Origin: Stercorarius parasiticus
Taxonomy: Eukaryota; Chordata; Aves; Charadriiformes; Stercorariidae
NCBI GenBank assembly: GCA_013396915.1
Contig: VWZL01003483.1
Span: 280,855 to 344,854 of the forward strand
Direction: 5' to 3'
DNA length: 64,000 bases
The notes under the pieces are model-generated. The model saw only the letters and a list, made by a program, of their open reading frames with translations. It searched no databases and was not told the DNA's origin. The translations under genes were made by a program, and so were the position numbers. Of the stretch, positions 51,811-64,000 are shown in pieces (positions within the stretch are counted from its first letter, which is position 1; the number at the start of each line of letters is the position of its first letter).

Positions 51811-53158
51811 GGAATTCAATCTACAGGTTGATTTATCACCCAAAGTAATGCTAGGAGTCTGACATCATAGCTGACATCTAAAATTTGAACTGCAACATTA
51901 CAGACTACTTTTGATTGAATGGTATCTCCAGTGTCACTCTCAATACAATTATGACATAGAAATGAAGATTTGTGTCACAGATTTACTTACTACAATACAA
52001 GAAAAAGATACACAATGATCCTGTCTTCTAAAATACACTTGCAAATTTAATTTATCTTCTGAAACCTCCTGAATTACATACTTGCAAGTTCTAAACTTGT
52101 GTGTTCTGAAGACATTAAGATAGCAAAATTAACTCGTTATCACAGTTTCAGGAAGACTGAAATGGAAAAATAAATCCTATGATGAATATCTGGCAGAAAC
52201 AGGTAAAACAAAGCCAATATACAGTGGCCAAAGGATTGAAATTGGCCAGGGAATAAATAGCAACAGACTGGTTCACATTTTCCCTACTCCTCATCTACGT
52301 GACAACAAATCTTTCTTGAAAGAGAAATTGCACTTACCCACTTCCCTAAAAGAAGGACGGATCACTGAAAGTGATAGAACATCAACAGCAATTTATCTAC
52401 ATAACTGTCTGGTATAAGACTGACACATTTGATCAGCGTTTTCTCTTAATGATGCAACATGACAGATATAGTTATTTTGATGGGTATTATTCCTTTTTTC
52501 CCGTTTGCCAAGAATAGCTTTTGTCAAAACACAAAAAGTATTACACAGTTGCTCAGAAAGTTGTAAAAACAAGCACTTACAAACTTAATTATTCATCTAT
52601 GTGAGAAAGGAAAACTCTGCCTTAAGAAAACCACCAACCAACCAACTTTCAATGGCCAGATATTATTCAAGTCCAAAAAATAAAAGAACATCTAGGTAGG
52701 GATCAGATCTGATTTCAGTGTTGATTTGCAACAGTCTTCTGATGTTATAGCAATATCTAGCAATAAAATGTTCTGTACTAACAGACACAACACATTTCAT
52801 CATACTGCTTAGAGCTTCCCATTTGTTTATTTTTCAAATACGCTTTTATTTTATGACCTCTCTTTTCATAAGCAACATGATTGACAGCAGATTCAGGGCT
52901 TGATTGCACAGGACATTAGTACAAAATGAGGTGGGTGTGAACTTATTGCTCACTAGCTACTTTACAAACTAAGTCTTGATGTGGGTAGAAATTTTAGCTG
53001 TTAAGCTCTAGCCAGTCTTTGCTGAAACATATATAAACACCAGTATTTTGATAATTCAAAATTCATTCAAAGTTGCATCCAAAGTAAGAAAGTTTTCCCT
53101 GATATGAAGCATCATTTCTACTGTATAAGTCTCTGTTTCAAAATAAGAGATTATTACC

Positions 53159-53177
53159 AAAAAAAAACAAAAAAAAC
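53159..53177. repeat. A-rich tract
   Basis: Nine A, C, then eight or so A and CCC. Low complexity. Confidence 0.8.
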
Positions 53178-53292
53178 CCTACACATGTTTTTATTACAGG
53201 AAAAAAGTATCACCAGTATGAAAAATTTCAGACCAAATGTTTTATTTGAGCTATAAACCACTAAACAGATCTCTTGTAACAGAAATCAGTTT

Positions 53293-53312
53293 AAGTAATA
53301 CCAAGTAATACC
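53293..53312. repeat. 10-bp tandem duplication
   Basis: AAGTAATACC occurs twice in direct succession without a change. Likely a slippage duplication. Confidence 0.9.
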
Positions 53313-56300
53313 AGACCTACATATATTGGGAAAAATATCCAGTCTACAAGAATGCTGAGGCAGAGCTGAGTCATGCCCTGTCTTTATAACTGCCCATCAG
53401 GGACATACTGAACATTACACAAATGTGAACGTGCAAGTAGCTGCTTGAAACCTTTGTCCAAAGAGAGAGCAAGTAACGGTCAGACTCAAGATCTACTGAA
53501 GTGAATAGAAAAAGTCCCCCCTTGATTTTAAGGGACTCCCGTTCAGGGCTGTAATGTTTGTTTTCATGTAACCCAAGCTATTCTGCAGATATCCAGCCTG
53601 ACTAATCTTCTAAGCATGAATTACAATGGAAATTGGAATGCATTCAAATGTTATTGGCCCTTCAGAAGTGGAGTTAAATTCACACCAAAAAGCACTGTTT
53701 GACAGTTAGGAATATGCTCATGAAATTGTGTAGATTCAAATGACAATGTTATGAAAACAAGAACTCTTTTCAGGCCAGGGGAGAGAGGGGAATGTTAGCA
53801 ATCTGAGCCTGTTCCAGCCTCACAAAACACAGAATGTCACTCGGTTTGCATCACATCCAGTGATAACAGAAGGTAGCAAAGATCACTGGAATCTTGTAGT
53901 TATTTAAAAGCTGTTTTAATCAATAAGTTACTTACATATGCAGTTTTCCAGCAGTGTATTGTTCAGAGGTAAATAATGCCTATTAACATCTTTCTTCCTT
54001 ATAGTGTTCAAATTGATGTTACTTAATGTTTAATACAGCATATTTCCGTATTTTTAAGCTGGTGTTTTAATTCTGAGACCCTGTAGAGGGCAATAGGAAA
54101 CACAAACACTGCCTCTTCCCAAGCTCTACATTTCTGGGACTGTAATGGGAGCAGAGCTAATAAGGATGGACTGAAATCCAGCAGATACACACACTTCTAA
54201 TCACTTCTGCTGAATAAATGAAGTAAAAGAATCTCCATTCTTCTGCTGCCAGAAAACCTCCCAGATATAGCAGGGTCTGTGATCCTTTTCCTCAACCTGA
54301 AATAATTTTTTCTCACTTTGTTGCAAACGTGGAGTTTGTCTATGAGATTGCTGCAATTCTGCCTTAAAAAAAATGCTATTTTTCAATGAAACATAGATTC
54401 TGCAAGTCTCACTACTAATATTCAGTGCAGTAATACTGAAGCAACATTTCCCCTCCTAATCTGATTATTTTCGTTTTACTCTTTAGTATTTTCTCCTGTT
54501 GCAGGGATTTCTCTAACTCAGGAGTGTGTTTCAAAGGTGCTTTTTTTCACTCATGTTATTCTCAGACAAAACAAATTAATTGGGAAAAAAACCCAAACAA
54601 ACTAAAATTTCCAAAGGCTCTAAGTGGTGGAGAGTTAGACAGTGAGAGCATTCAAGTTGTTAGCATGGCTGATGTACAGGTACTGTGAGTTCTCAAATCA
54701 AGTAGCTCAAAATAGGTTATTGCCCCCTCATAAAGAAGAAGAATAGTGGAATCAACAAAATGTTGTTTCCTATGGGCTTGAGGCCACCACCTCATTCTTA
54801 GCAGCAGCTCCATCTTTCTTTGTGATAACTCCACAGAAGGGACAGCCAGTGTAGGACTAAGCCTGTGCTTCCTGCACAGTTGGCTGACGCCAAAGAGAAC
54901 ACAGACAACCTGAAATCTATCAGTATCGCCTCCATGGGAGAACCCCTTGGGGTATTTCTCCCCTTTATTCAGCCACTGTCTTCCATGGCATTTACAGAAA
55001 TTCTGTCTTTGAGATCATTCAGTTAAATGTGATTAATGGGCTCATATGGTATTAGAGAAGAATTGAACAGACAGACAGTGCAATAGCACACACCTCATTT
55101 CCTCAAGCTAACACCATTAATACCAGGAAGTTCACTAAGAAAAGCTCCATGCCTTCCCAGTCCATTGAGTGGCACCAAAGTTTTTCACTTCACACTTTGC
55201 TTTTCTATTTTAATGCAGAGAAGAAATGTAAATCACTGCAAGACCGGTATCCATATTGCAGGGTGGTAATGACACTTCCGTAGAGAAGAAATCCCCACAA
55301 ATATCCACCTGCTCAGGAAGGGTCTGAGGAAGAGGATGGCAGGCTTGGACAAACAGTAGTTGGGGTGTTTCAGTTATGGAAAATGGTCTTTTTCCCTCAC
55401 CCCTGGAGCAAATGGTTTGTTCTAGTAAAAACCTGAAAGCCACCAGAGGACTCTGAGGACGGTGACAGCTCCTTTTTTGATCTCTCATAATTTTTCCATT
55501 CCTTGGATGGTGTGTTAATTGAATAAGCAAAGCAGACCAAGCTGTCACAGCCTCTGCCTGTCTTCCTAGATTTCTGAAACAGTTGAAGCTCCCAACTCTT
55601 GAGCTCATTTCTATTCAAGAGCATGTGAAAATGTGAGGCACAATGGGAGGGGGTGTCTTTACAATAGATTCGCACTGGATTAATCAAAGTGGAAAGCTGC
55701 ATGCCTCTTGGTTTTTTTTTCAGAAGAGTGTCTAATAGGATTACTTTGAAGGCTGTGTATGTGAGTTACCATGTTTTCGTCCAAGCAAGGCAGAAAGGGC
55801 TATGGTGCAGGGCATTATGGGGCTCCCTGCCAGCCAGTTCTGCTTCACACTTCTTTGCCAATTAGTCTTGCAATGTCTGCTCCAGACAAACAGGTTACCA
55901 ATGAGCTTGCTCATTTAGCATAATTTCTGTATCTTGTTTTCCTATAGAAACAATCACTTCGTTTTATGCTCTGGAGCTGGCAATTCAGAGAGAAGAGGTG
56001 AAAGGCAGGAGAGGGAGAGACACACAAAAATACACCTGCATTATCTTCATTCTTGTTCCGATAGATGTCATTAGGGAACATCTGCCTGAGTTCCCCAGTA
56101 GCAGATCTGTATGGGGAAGGTGAGAAGCAAAGTGAGCTAGCGAGAAGCTGCCCAGCCCTCGAGGACTCACGCGCAGGCGGCTATCACTGCTCTTTGAATT
56201 GTAGGCCACAGTGTATTTATGCTTAAGGAAATGTATGTTTGCAAATAGTTCTCAGCAACCTTGCTCTGAAGAAGGACATTGTCATTTATTTTGATCATAA

Positions 56301-57608
56301 AAGCTGGATATCGCCTTTTTGGGATGGGGGTGGGGGCAGTGTGGAAGGACTGAGGCATTTGTTTTCAACAGAATAACTGCATTTAGAGGTGCAGTTGATG
56401 GTCATGTAGCAAAGCAAGTAAAAATCACTATTGTTCCCCAAGTAAGTTTTGATAAGGATCTAGACCAAGGATTTAGAAAAAATATGCAATGCAAATTTAG
56501 AGAGGTTTAGGAAAGGAGAAACAAGTCTGCTATGGAACCTAATACTAATAGATGCTCACAGTTTTGAGAGCCACTTAACAACATAAAACTTTTGCAGATT
56601 TTTGAGCTAAGCAGAAGGGAATCAAAGTCGATGGTCCCTACTCCAGCATTCTCTGTTGCAGAACATCAGTCTGGATCATCAAAGTGAAAAATTCTTTGAG
56701 TTACATCTCTACTAAACATCTATGCATGGTAACTCTTCAGTTATGAAGACATAGCACTGAAAGGCCTAAAAGCTTGCTACAGTGAGGCGATATTCCTATT
56801 TTTTATTGGCTGAATTTTCCTGCCTGCTGTTTCTCATTTCAGAATCTACGGTTATCACAGAAAAACGTCTGGTTTCTCTTTCTGCTGTGCACTACATGTC
56901 ACAAACAAAACTGTAAAGCTTGTCTGGGCAAGTATTTACCTCTTCCCTTCCCTACCACTCCCTAGGCATCTCTTTGATGATTGCTATAAGCCTGATAAAG
57001 TTTTTGCTTCATGTATTGTACTGCATCAAATTTTCAGGAAGCGCTGAAGTACAGATCTCAGAACACAGTCACTAATATAATCTGGTCTAGAGGCCTTTTT
57101 AGGTTTTGGGGGGATCTTTGTAACCGTGTTAGAAAGTGGCTAAGAAACTGTACTACCTCTACCACAGGGGTCCACATCGCATCAATTCTTCTGCCAACTA
57201 CAGTCGCCACCACCATCACCCCCTTGCTAACCACATACACATCCATCCAGACTGACAGTCACTACCCTAACAAGGCTCTCGTACGCTCTTCTACCCTGAA
57301 GAAAGCCTCTGAGACAGCTCTGGAGCTAGGTGGAAGGTGAAGCCATGGCCTTTAGCTCCAAGGACAGAAGAAACTCTACTTACCCTACTGATTCTCTTCA
57401 GCGTAAAGAATTCCAATATGCAAATTTTAATTAGAAGGAAGTGTTAGACCAGCCACACTAGTGCTAATGTTGCAAACACACTGCAGCTTGGTTTACACAA
57501 CAACATTTTGACAGCATAATTATGTCAGTTAAAAACAGGGAGAAGAACGCAACTCCAGCATCTTAGCTATGATGACCAGTTGACAAAATCAGCTGTTGAC
57601 CTTGTTGA

Positions 57609-57621
57609 GGTCACAGTGAAT
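57609..57621 (+). promoter_or_regulatory. Imperfect oestrogen-response-like half palindrome
   Basis: GGTCACAGTGAAT has a perfect left half-site and the same CAG spacer as the site at 28387-28399, with two mismatches in the right half. Single or imperfect half-sites are common by chance, so this is weak. Confidence 0.2.
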
Positions 57622-58123
57622 CTGACATACTTTTTTCTGAAGTAGAACTAGAGTTGTACAGGGACTGCTCAGTTGTCTGTCAATGGATAACAAGCTGTGA
57701 AGGCAAGAAAGTATAGCCAGGGAGCAATGATGAACGATTGGAAGCTATACAATTGGCACACATGGATCCACAAGAGAATGACCTCCTCCTCTTTTTCCCT
57801 TCATTATTTTCACTAGGAGAGAAACTCCTATTGAATTCACTAGGCTACTGAGGTTCTGCCACTGGGTAGGGTCTATCTAAAATTCACAGCAACTAGGATA
57901 GGCCCATGATCATAACAATTAAATATAATCATTAGGAACTTGTCTCAGCTGCAACTGATTTTCTCAAATGCAGCCTACTCACAAGCCTTCCTATACTTGT
58001 AAGTACATATAAAAAGTTAGTAACAAGCAGCGTATTACCTAGAAACATATGGGATAAGAAAATAAGTGATTCAGCAGAAAGAAAACTTCTGCTTTTAATT
58101 ATCATTATCAAGCCGATGTTTAC

Positions 58124-58222
58124 CTCATAGTCCTCAGAGAAGCCAGGTTTTGCTTGAAGATTTTGTACTGTGAAGTCAATGAAGACACCAAAATCTTTAT
58201 AGAAAATGAAGAGATCGAATCC
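58124..58222 (-). CDS. Candidate internal coding exon, unrecognised product
   Basis: The other best exon candidate. On the minus strand a strong acceptor, TTTTTTTTCTCATTTAAAACAG, is followed by 99 bases and the donor GACTATGAG|GTAAAC. The segment is 33 codons with both borders on codon boundaries. The frame gives a peptide that starts GFDLFIFYKDFGVFIDFTVQ and ends KPGFSEDYE: alternating hydrophobic and charged residues, as in beta strands of an extracellular or cytosolic globular domain. Phenylalanine is coded mainly by TTC, unlike the AT-rich surroundings, which favours coding. A second frame is also open, the third is not. I cannot assign the family. Any further exons would lie towards lower coordinates (downstream) and beyond the right of this window (upstream). 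Confidence 0.42.
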
Positions 58223-60400
58223 CTGTTTTAAATGAGAAAAAAAAACCATTGAAATTTCAAGAACAGTACAATTTGTACTTCTGTAATGGGATGTGAGCAG
58301 TATGAATTATGACTCTGATATTAAACAGTTCTGGTCCATCTATTACTCTTCCCTCAAGAGCAACTTCAATTTTCATCTCCACTGAGGTTAAAAAAAAGAC
58401 TGAATTAGAAGCATGTTTCCTCTCGAATTCAGTTTTCTTTATAACAGAACAATGAAGTTAAAAATGGCTTGGACAGATGGCAAGGAACTATGTATAGCTA
58501 GAGCTAAGTCAGCAGTATTGTGGCATAAAAACATACACTCAAGTTTTAAAATAGAAACTGCATGCCTGGATTTTAGCAAGGAACCACTTACAGCCCTTTC
58601 CACTCCCTGTGTAATGGTCAGGATCAGGAAAAAAAAACACAGAACAAGGTATGTATTCTATCTAAGTTGTTGTCTCACCATAGAAATTAGAAAGTGCTTT
58701 TGGCAATGAAACTCCTGAAGAAGTCAAAAACCTCCTAAGCTTCCAAAACTGAGTAAGTAGTAATACAGTTGCAAGAGTGATCCCTTTCTATTAATTAATC
58801 TATATTCCACTGCAGTCTTAAATCTGCAACGCAGTGGTGTTTTGACAAAACACTGCCCAGGAATAAAGTATCCAAGTCACATCTTTACTGTTTATGCACT
58901 TCAGTCTCTTCTACATTACACAGCATGTTTTCTTCTCAGGTAGTATCTTCTATCTCCTGCTTCTTAATTATTAATTGCTTAAGCTCCAGCTATCACCTGC
59001 TTAGTTCCTGCAGTGTTAAATTAGGCCATTTTCTGTTTTATGCAAAGATCTTTAATGGTATAAGCATGTTGATCACTAGTCAAAGCCACTGACTAATAGG
59101 TTGTGGGGTTTTGTGAGTACTCCATCATTTCATCTGCACATATGTGAAAAAGAATTTTTCTTAAAGGCCCAAACAGTAACATTTCAACCTTCATTATATT
59201 GCTTTCTTTTCATCTACGTGAAGAGTGTGCCTGCCTCAGCATTGGTGCATACCTAGGGGCCAGGGTCTATTTCATGTTTTGTTTGCAGTTTGATGCTTAT
59301 GTCCTTTCACACAGAATTCAAATCTACAGGAACAAGTGTTCAATATTGAAGTAACTGCAACTGAATGGATTGTGTCATTAAGCATGGATCCACTTGCTGG
59401 TAAGCTCCCAAGTAACAAGTGGCACCAAGTAGCTTTCGTAACTGTCTACTATAGGTAGCCAATTATGCCCAAAATGATCGCAGAAGTCCTTTTCTAATTT
59501 CTACAGAAATATGAGCCTTCAACATTGGTCACTCAAAACCTGATCTGTTTCACATCGGCACCATCCATACATCTGTAAATTACAGCAATTTCCACCATAC
59601 AGCAAACCATCAGTACTGTTCACACTTGACTTTCCCCATCTAGCTTTTCCACAGTCATACGGGTCCTACCATGGACTATTCCTGCACACACGTAACCCTC
59701 AGCCTTTGCATAGAATGAAAGCAGATCATGAGCTGGCATACAGGACAGCAATGGGGATGAAAGGACTGTGTAGTGCATGGTGGGGGGAAGTAAATTGTGC
59801 AGCATCAAGCACTGCTGCCATGGGGAAGATAATGACTCGGTAGGCAGGGCTGAAGGGAGATGCGGGACACAGCAGCATGAAGACCACAGCCTCCCTCTGG
59901 GGCAGAGACACAACACACCTTCAGAATGTGGATCTTAACATTTAAACCATGTTTTACTCACTTTGTCTGGTCTCCTAATGAAAAAGGAGAATGTAAATTT
60001 CCAAACTGAAGAGTAAGTTAAATAAATATATTCCTGTAAACATTAGTGAAAGTGGATACATCAACTATATTCAAATTAATTCATATTTTTTTCTTCACAT
60101 CAGAAAACACAGAATTCACTATTATTTTCCTACAGTTTCAACTATAACAAATCACTATAACCTTTTATATAAAGGAAGAGGTTTCCACAGGAAATTCACA
60201 ACTAGTTGTATGCCTCAAACACAGCCCTAGAGAGCAGCAGAGGAGTAGCTGTCTCATCAAAAGTTCACAAGAGAAAACACCTCCTTTACCTGCAGAATTT
60301 TACTATGAGTTCTGACCTGTGAAGAATTTAGTGCCTCACTTCCGTAGTTAAAATTTCAGCAGGCCACCCTCTGGTGGTTACTAAAAGCAAATAAAAGCAG
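58223..60400. other. Non-coding stretch, nothing recognised
   Basis: AT-rich sequence without a recognisable exon, repeat or RNA gene. A minus-strand open frame of 98 codons at 59620-59916 has no domain and no proper donor. Confidence 0.5.
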
Positions 60401-60952
60401 TGAAACAGCTGGGCTTTTTTAGGCCTTTGGGGCCAAGGGGTGTTCTGGCACCCAGTGGTGACCACATGGGGGGTGGCCATGTGTCCTTGCAAGGTGCACA
60501 AGCATGGTGGCACGAAGTTGCTTCCTCCTTTCTTGCTGGCGTAGAGCTGTCACCTCTCCCCAAAACCCAGGGGAAGGAACCACTGGCCAGCACCAGCTGA
60601 GGTGGGGCCAGCAAGGGCCCCGCCTGCTCACCTGCCTGATGAACTTTCTGGAAGCCTCCAACTCCTGCTGCCACTGGGGAGCCACAGGTCCGCGCAGGAC
60701 TGTGGGCATGGCCCTGAGGGCTGTCGGCAGGACTTGGCACTATGCTATCATAGTGCAGGGCTCGCTGTCAACTTCTCTGGGTGGCATGGCCCCCACCCCA
60801 TCCCTCAGCACCGTGCCAGGGCCACAGCCTCCATCCCTGCAGGTGAGCAGCTGCTCAGACATCTGAGGCATTTGGCACATCTGGGTTTTCACACCTACAT
60901 GGCAGCCTGGACTGATGGAGGAACTCTGAAGGCAGCCATCCTGGATGGATTT

Positions 60953-61257
60953 TGCGATGAGGGGAGGCTGCAGCTGGTGAGAACTCCCCTCCGGCTATGG
61001 GGTGACATCCCTCCACCTCCCGGCGTCGCACCCAGGGGTAGCAGCAGCGAGTAACTAACCCGAACTGAACGGATGTATTCAACGCTTCCTCCNTGAGGGG
61101 AGCAGGCGGGTGTGAGGCCGGTGCTTGCCCGCGTAGACAGGCTGTCACCTGGACGCCCTTTGCCTGGCGCGTGGGCCCGGTTACTGCGAGGAGGAAACAT
61201 GCGCCTAGAAGCAGGAGGGCAGAGACGTTTTAAGCTCGTGAGTGAACACAGCGAGCC
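60953..61257. promoter_or_regulatory. Small CpG island, possible promoter
   Basis: By my count 22 CpG in 305 bases, with GC content near 60 per cent, while the flanks have almost none. In birds such islands often mark promoters or first exons. No TATA box is evident, as usual for CpG promoters. Its direction cannot be fixed: a minus-strand transcript would run towards the candidate exon at 58124-58222, a plus-strand one would leave the window on the right. A single undetermined base lies inside it at 61093. Confidence 0.5.
61093..61093. other. Undetermined base (N)
   Basis: The only N in the window, inside the GC-rich island. It probably reflects conflicting or absent reads at GC-rich sequence or a collapsed polymorphism. 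Confidence 0.95.
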
Positions 61258-61459
61258 TTTGGGGATTTGGGTCAGGGAGAGCTGGTAAACGCTTTGCTCA
61301 ATCCCATTTGTGAATTAAACCAAAGCATGGGCTTAGCAGCCATTCTGCAGGTTTAATGAAGTTTTAGCTGGTGTGGCCTGCCTCTCATTAACTTGGATGA
61401 ACTTTCTGGAGTGCCCCAGGGTGGGGCACTTCAAAGGACATTTGGTCAAAGTCACTTCA

Positions 61460-64000
61460 GAGGCCTCTGGACAACCACAACCCACTGTCGCCCAACTGCT
61501 AGGCCTCCTGTCACAGCAGGGACTACTGCTTCCCTTCCCTGGTTACAGGGAACAGACCCATCTGTAGCCTCATTGTGCTTCCAGTAAAAATCAGATGGTG
61601 TTCCTGAAAATATGCAAAGTATTATTTAAAATGTGTCTGAACCTTGAGCTCTTTCAACAACCTTTTTTTATAAAAACAAAGTATTAATTTTTAAAAGCTT
61701 AGTGCTTGTGAAAGCATTTCCCCTGCCAAGATTTTTTTACTCTCATAGGACAGAGGGAATCAAATCTAACAAAGCACGTGGAGCAAAGACTCTGAAAAGA
61801 TTTACCCAGTTATTTGACAGGCAGAGGAATTGCGTCATTTTGCCTTCTATTTTAATAACGAGCTGCTCTTCTCACTTCCCTGTATTGAACAGGCTGATCT
61901 CACCAGTAAGCTATTTTTCCACTCAAGCATCTGCCCAGCCAACTTGGAGCGAGACTGTAAAGGCAGGCTGGATTCTTTTATTGTATGAGCAGTAATTAAG
62001 ATCCCAGATGTTGCTGGTCTGCACCTGTACAGCCTTATTTTTGTGAGCAGGGCAGGCACTGCTGTAACTGCAGCTGGAATGTAACACAGCAGCATTACTT
62101 ACTGCATCCCGCTGATGTGACAGTTGCCTGCTTGTAGCCCTGTATCAGACATTGCCACTGTTAGTAACAGGCCATGTGCTTTGAACTGAGTTTGCAAGGC
62201 TTCACATTGAGTCATGCTAGGCTTCCTTCAGCTGAACATTTGCTGACCTGCCTGCAAGATTTTTTTTAACTTGGCTTAGCTGTAACAGCATTTTTTCTAC
62301 TGACAAGGTGGTTATAGATTTGTTTTTATTTTTGCTTATCCTTGTATGGTACCACCATAGTTGTGTACAGACAGGAGTAACGAGTAGTTGTTCTGTGCAG
62401 AACAAGATACAACCAACATAATGATGTAGCATGGAGAAATACAGGCCTGGGATGATAGCAGAGGCCTTGAGAGGTGGAGATACAGGATGCAGTGGGGAGG
62501 AGTACAGGCGCAAGATGACAAACTATGAGGCACAGCCTTGCCACTGGAGACCCCACAGCTATAAACTAATCAACCATTATTTTCCATTAAAAAGAAATAC
62601 AGACCTAGAGTTAGACAAAACCACATTTTTATGAATAATGGAACAAAGAACAAGTTTCTAGTCTATGCAAGATATATCACATACGGTAAATTTGGATATC
62701 ATGTGGAGCTGCAAACCAGTGATGAAACTACAAGGTGTGAAAGCCTGTTGTCAAACATAAAAAAGACCCCAAGTGGATCCCAGAGTGAGAAAGATGCAGC
62801 CATCAGCATCACATTCCTCCCAGCAAAAGACCCTATGTGCTGGTGACCAGCCTTAGCACCCCTACCACCAGACTGAAGCCACCAACCTGAAGATCCCAAG
62901 AAGCAGTGGCAGGAAACACCAGGAAAGGGAGAAGAAGCTAGGAAGTGTGAGTATAACAATTTTAACTGTATTGTTAATTTTATTATTATTGCAACTTTTT
63001 CTGTAGTGAAGTGTTTTTTATTTTTCTGTAATAATTAGATCTGGACTAATAATGATTCTTCGATTAGACTTATGATTTCAATTATACTAACATAAATACT
63101 TGGCTTTCTATATATGATATGCTTTCTCTTTCTTCATAAAAAAGATTTTGAAGGTAACATGCTTTAAGCCTATTCTATATTGTCACAGTAGTATTCAAAG
63201 AGCACTCAGAGTTAAAGGTGCAGGATGAAGGTCCTTGCACATGGAGGAGGTTCCAGACTACAGATCACTTTTCGTGAAGAAAGTGCATCAAAAAAAAAAA
63301 TCAAGTAGTAAGAAGAGAATGTAGCAAGATTTAAAAGTTGTCATGGTAATGTGCTCTTAAATGTAAATTAGTCTATGAATTTAGGCAAATGATACTGAGA
63401 GCTGCCAACTGTTTAAGGATTATTTTTTTTGTAAGAAAGACTGCAAGTGTTGCCATTTTTTTTTACTTTACTTGTTTTAAAAGTATACATTTCTTATTGG
63501 CAGAATAGCAGATTACTTGTTGAATTTAGCTTAAGACATTTATATATTTCTTTGAAAGAATCTCCATATTCTTGTAAACCAACTCTTCCTGCCTCCCCCT
63601 TCTCTGGATTTATATTTATATCCTAGGCAAACTTGGCACTCTGTGATGTTAGAAAACATGGCTAAAACTCATACAATTGTTTAGCATTTGCAGTGGGGAG
63701 GGGACAGGAAAGGAATCAAGTAGGTTTCTACAAACATTTCTACTAATAGCAGTAACACCTTTAAAGTAAAGGTTATACTTAATTAAATACTTGACATTGT
63801 GATGAACTTTATGGAAGCAAGGTTTCAGACATGTGGAATCTATTGCAAATGACGACTAAAAATACCACTCCTTAATAATTAAGACAGAGCTGGACTTACA
63901 GCAGAGCAGTGTACATTTCTGCAAGCTGCTCCTTGAATTTGTGTCACTTCCATATGCAATTAAGTTTAGAGAGTCCTGTTTGAAGGCTGACTTTCCTAAC
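61460..64000. other. Non-coding stretch at the right edge
   Basis: No firm gene. Two consensus GTAAGT donors on the minus strand follow open segments near 62100-62240 and 63902-63977. The second has an acceptor-like CCTTCAAACAG and a single open frame (starting DSLNLIAYGSDTNS), and could be an upstream exon of the minus-strand candidate gene. Both are too weak to call as features. Confidence 0.4.

Larger units (their letters stand above)
51850..58100. other. Non-coding stretch, probably intronic if the exon candidates are real
   Basis: Several open frames lie on the minus strand at 55210-55702 (132 and 101 codons, overlapping in different frames), with no recognisable domain. A 51-base segment near 56170-56220 (minus) has an acceptor-like CATTTCCTTAAG and a donor-like CTGCGC|GTGAGT, but two frames are open and it is too short to judge. 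Poly(A)-type tract at 53159-53177. No transposon recognised. Confidence 0.45.
60400..61450. other. GC-rich block in AT-rich surroundings
   Basis: The base composition changes sharply here. The left part (60400-60950) is GC-rich but poor in CpG, the middle (60953-61257) is a CpG island, and the right part (61370-61560) is moderately GC-rich. GATGAACTTTCTGGA occurs at 60638-60652 and 61396-61410, so part of the block may be internally duplicated. Open frames of up to 150 codons run through it on both strands, as expected where stops are rare, so I call none as a gene. It could be a promoter region, a GC-rich ancient repeat or a first exon. Confidence 0.6.

Noticed and set aside
55210..55702. 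Overlapping minus-strand frames of 132 and 101 codons
   Set aside because: Two frames open at once, no domain, no strong splice pair around them.
60504..61054. Frames of 120 and 150 codons in the GC-rich block
   Set aside because: Stops are rare in GC-rich DNA; frames on both strands are open. A CCCTGCAG|GTGAGC donor at about 60841 is good, but I found no convincing acceptor or start.
60638..61410. 15-bp direct repeat GATGAACTTTCTGGA in two places
   Set aside because: Too short to define a repeat unit by itself; noted only as part of the GC-rich block.

Overview
The window reads as vertebrate nuclear DNA, almost certainly from a bird. It is AT-rich, has no dense gene array, and contains no tRNA, rRNA, snRNA, bacterial operon or CRISPR array that I can see. 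Interspersed repeats are sparse: there are no Alu- or L1-like elements, and I did not find the usual avian CR1 3' end. The best lineage marker is one solo LTR at about 11.2-11.8 kb, on the minus strand. It matches, from memory, an LTR family common in neoavian birds. One undetermined base at 61093 and a G homopolymer at the very left edge suggest draft assembly.

Layout. From 1 to 11.2 kb the sequence is non-coding with simple repeats. The solo LTR occupies 11217-11782. From 11.8 to 43 kb the sequence is again mostly non-coding; it has A/C-rich low-complexity tracts, a perfect oestrogen-response-element palindrome at 28387-28399, a 19-bp tandem duplication at 31726-31763, and two weak minus-strand coding candidates at 22.7-23.7 kb. 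From 43.8 to 58.3 kb several short open segments with splice-like borders occur. The two best are on the minus strand (58124-58222 and 49757-49890). Weaker minus-strand segments lie between and below them, and one plus-strand segment that could be a terminal exon lies at 43881-43984. If real, the minus-strand set would be part of a gene with short exons and long introns that starts to the right of, or inside, the right end of this window. I could not assign any of these peptides to a known family. A GC-rich block at 60.4-61.45 kb contains a small CpG island (60953-61257), the only promoter-like base composition in the window.

Most open reading frames of 60-180 codons here are what AT-rich non-coding DNA gives by chance. 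I found no previously undescribed system. The points most worth following are the candidate exon set, the CpG island, the perfect response element, and the LTR with its inverted rather than direct flanking repeat.
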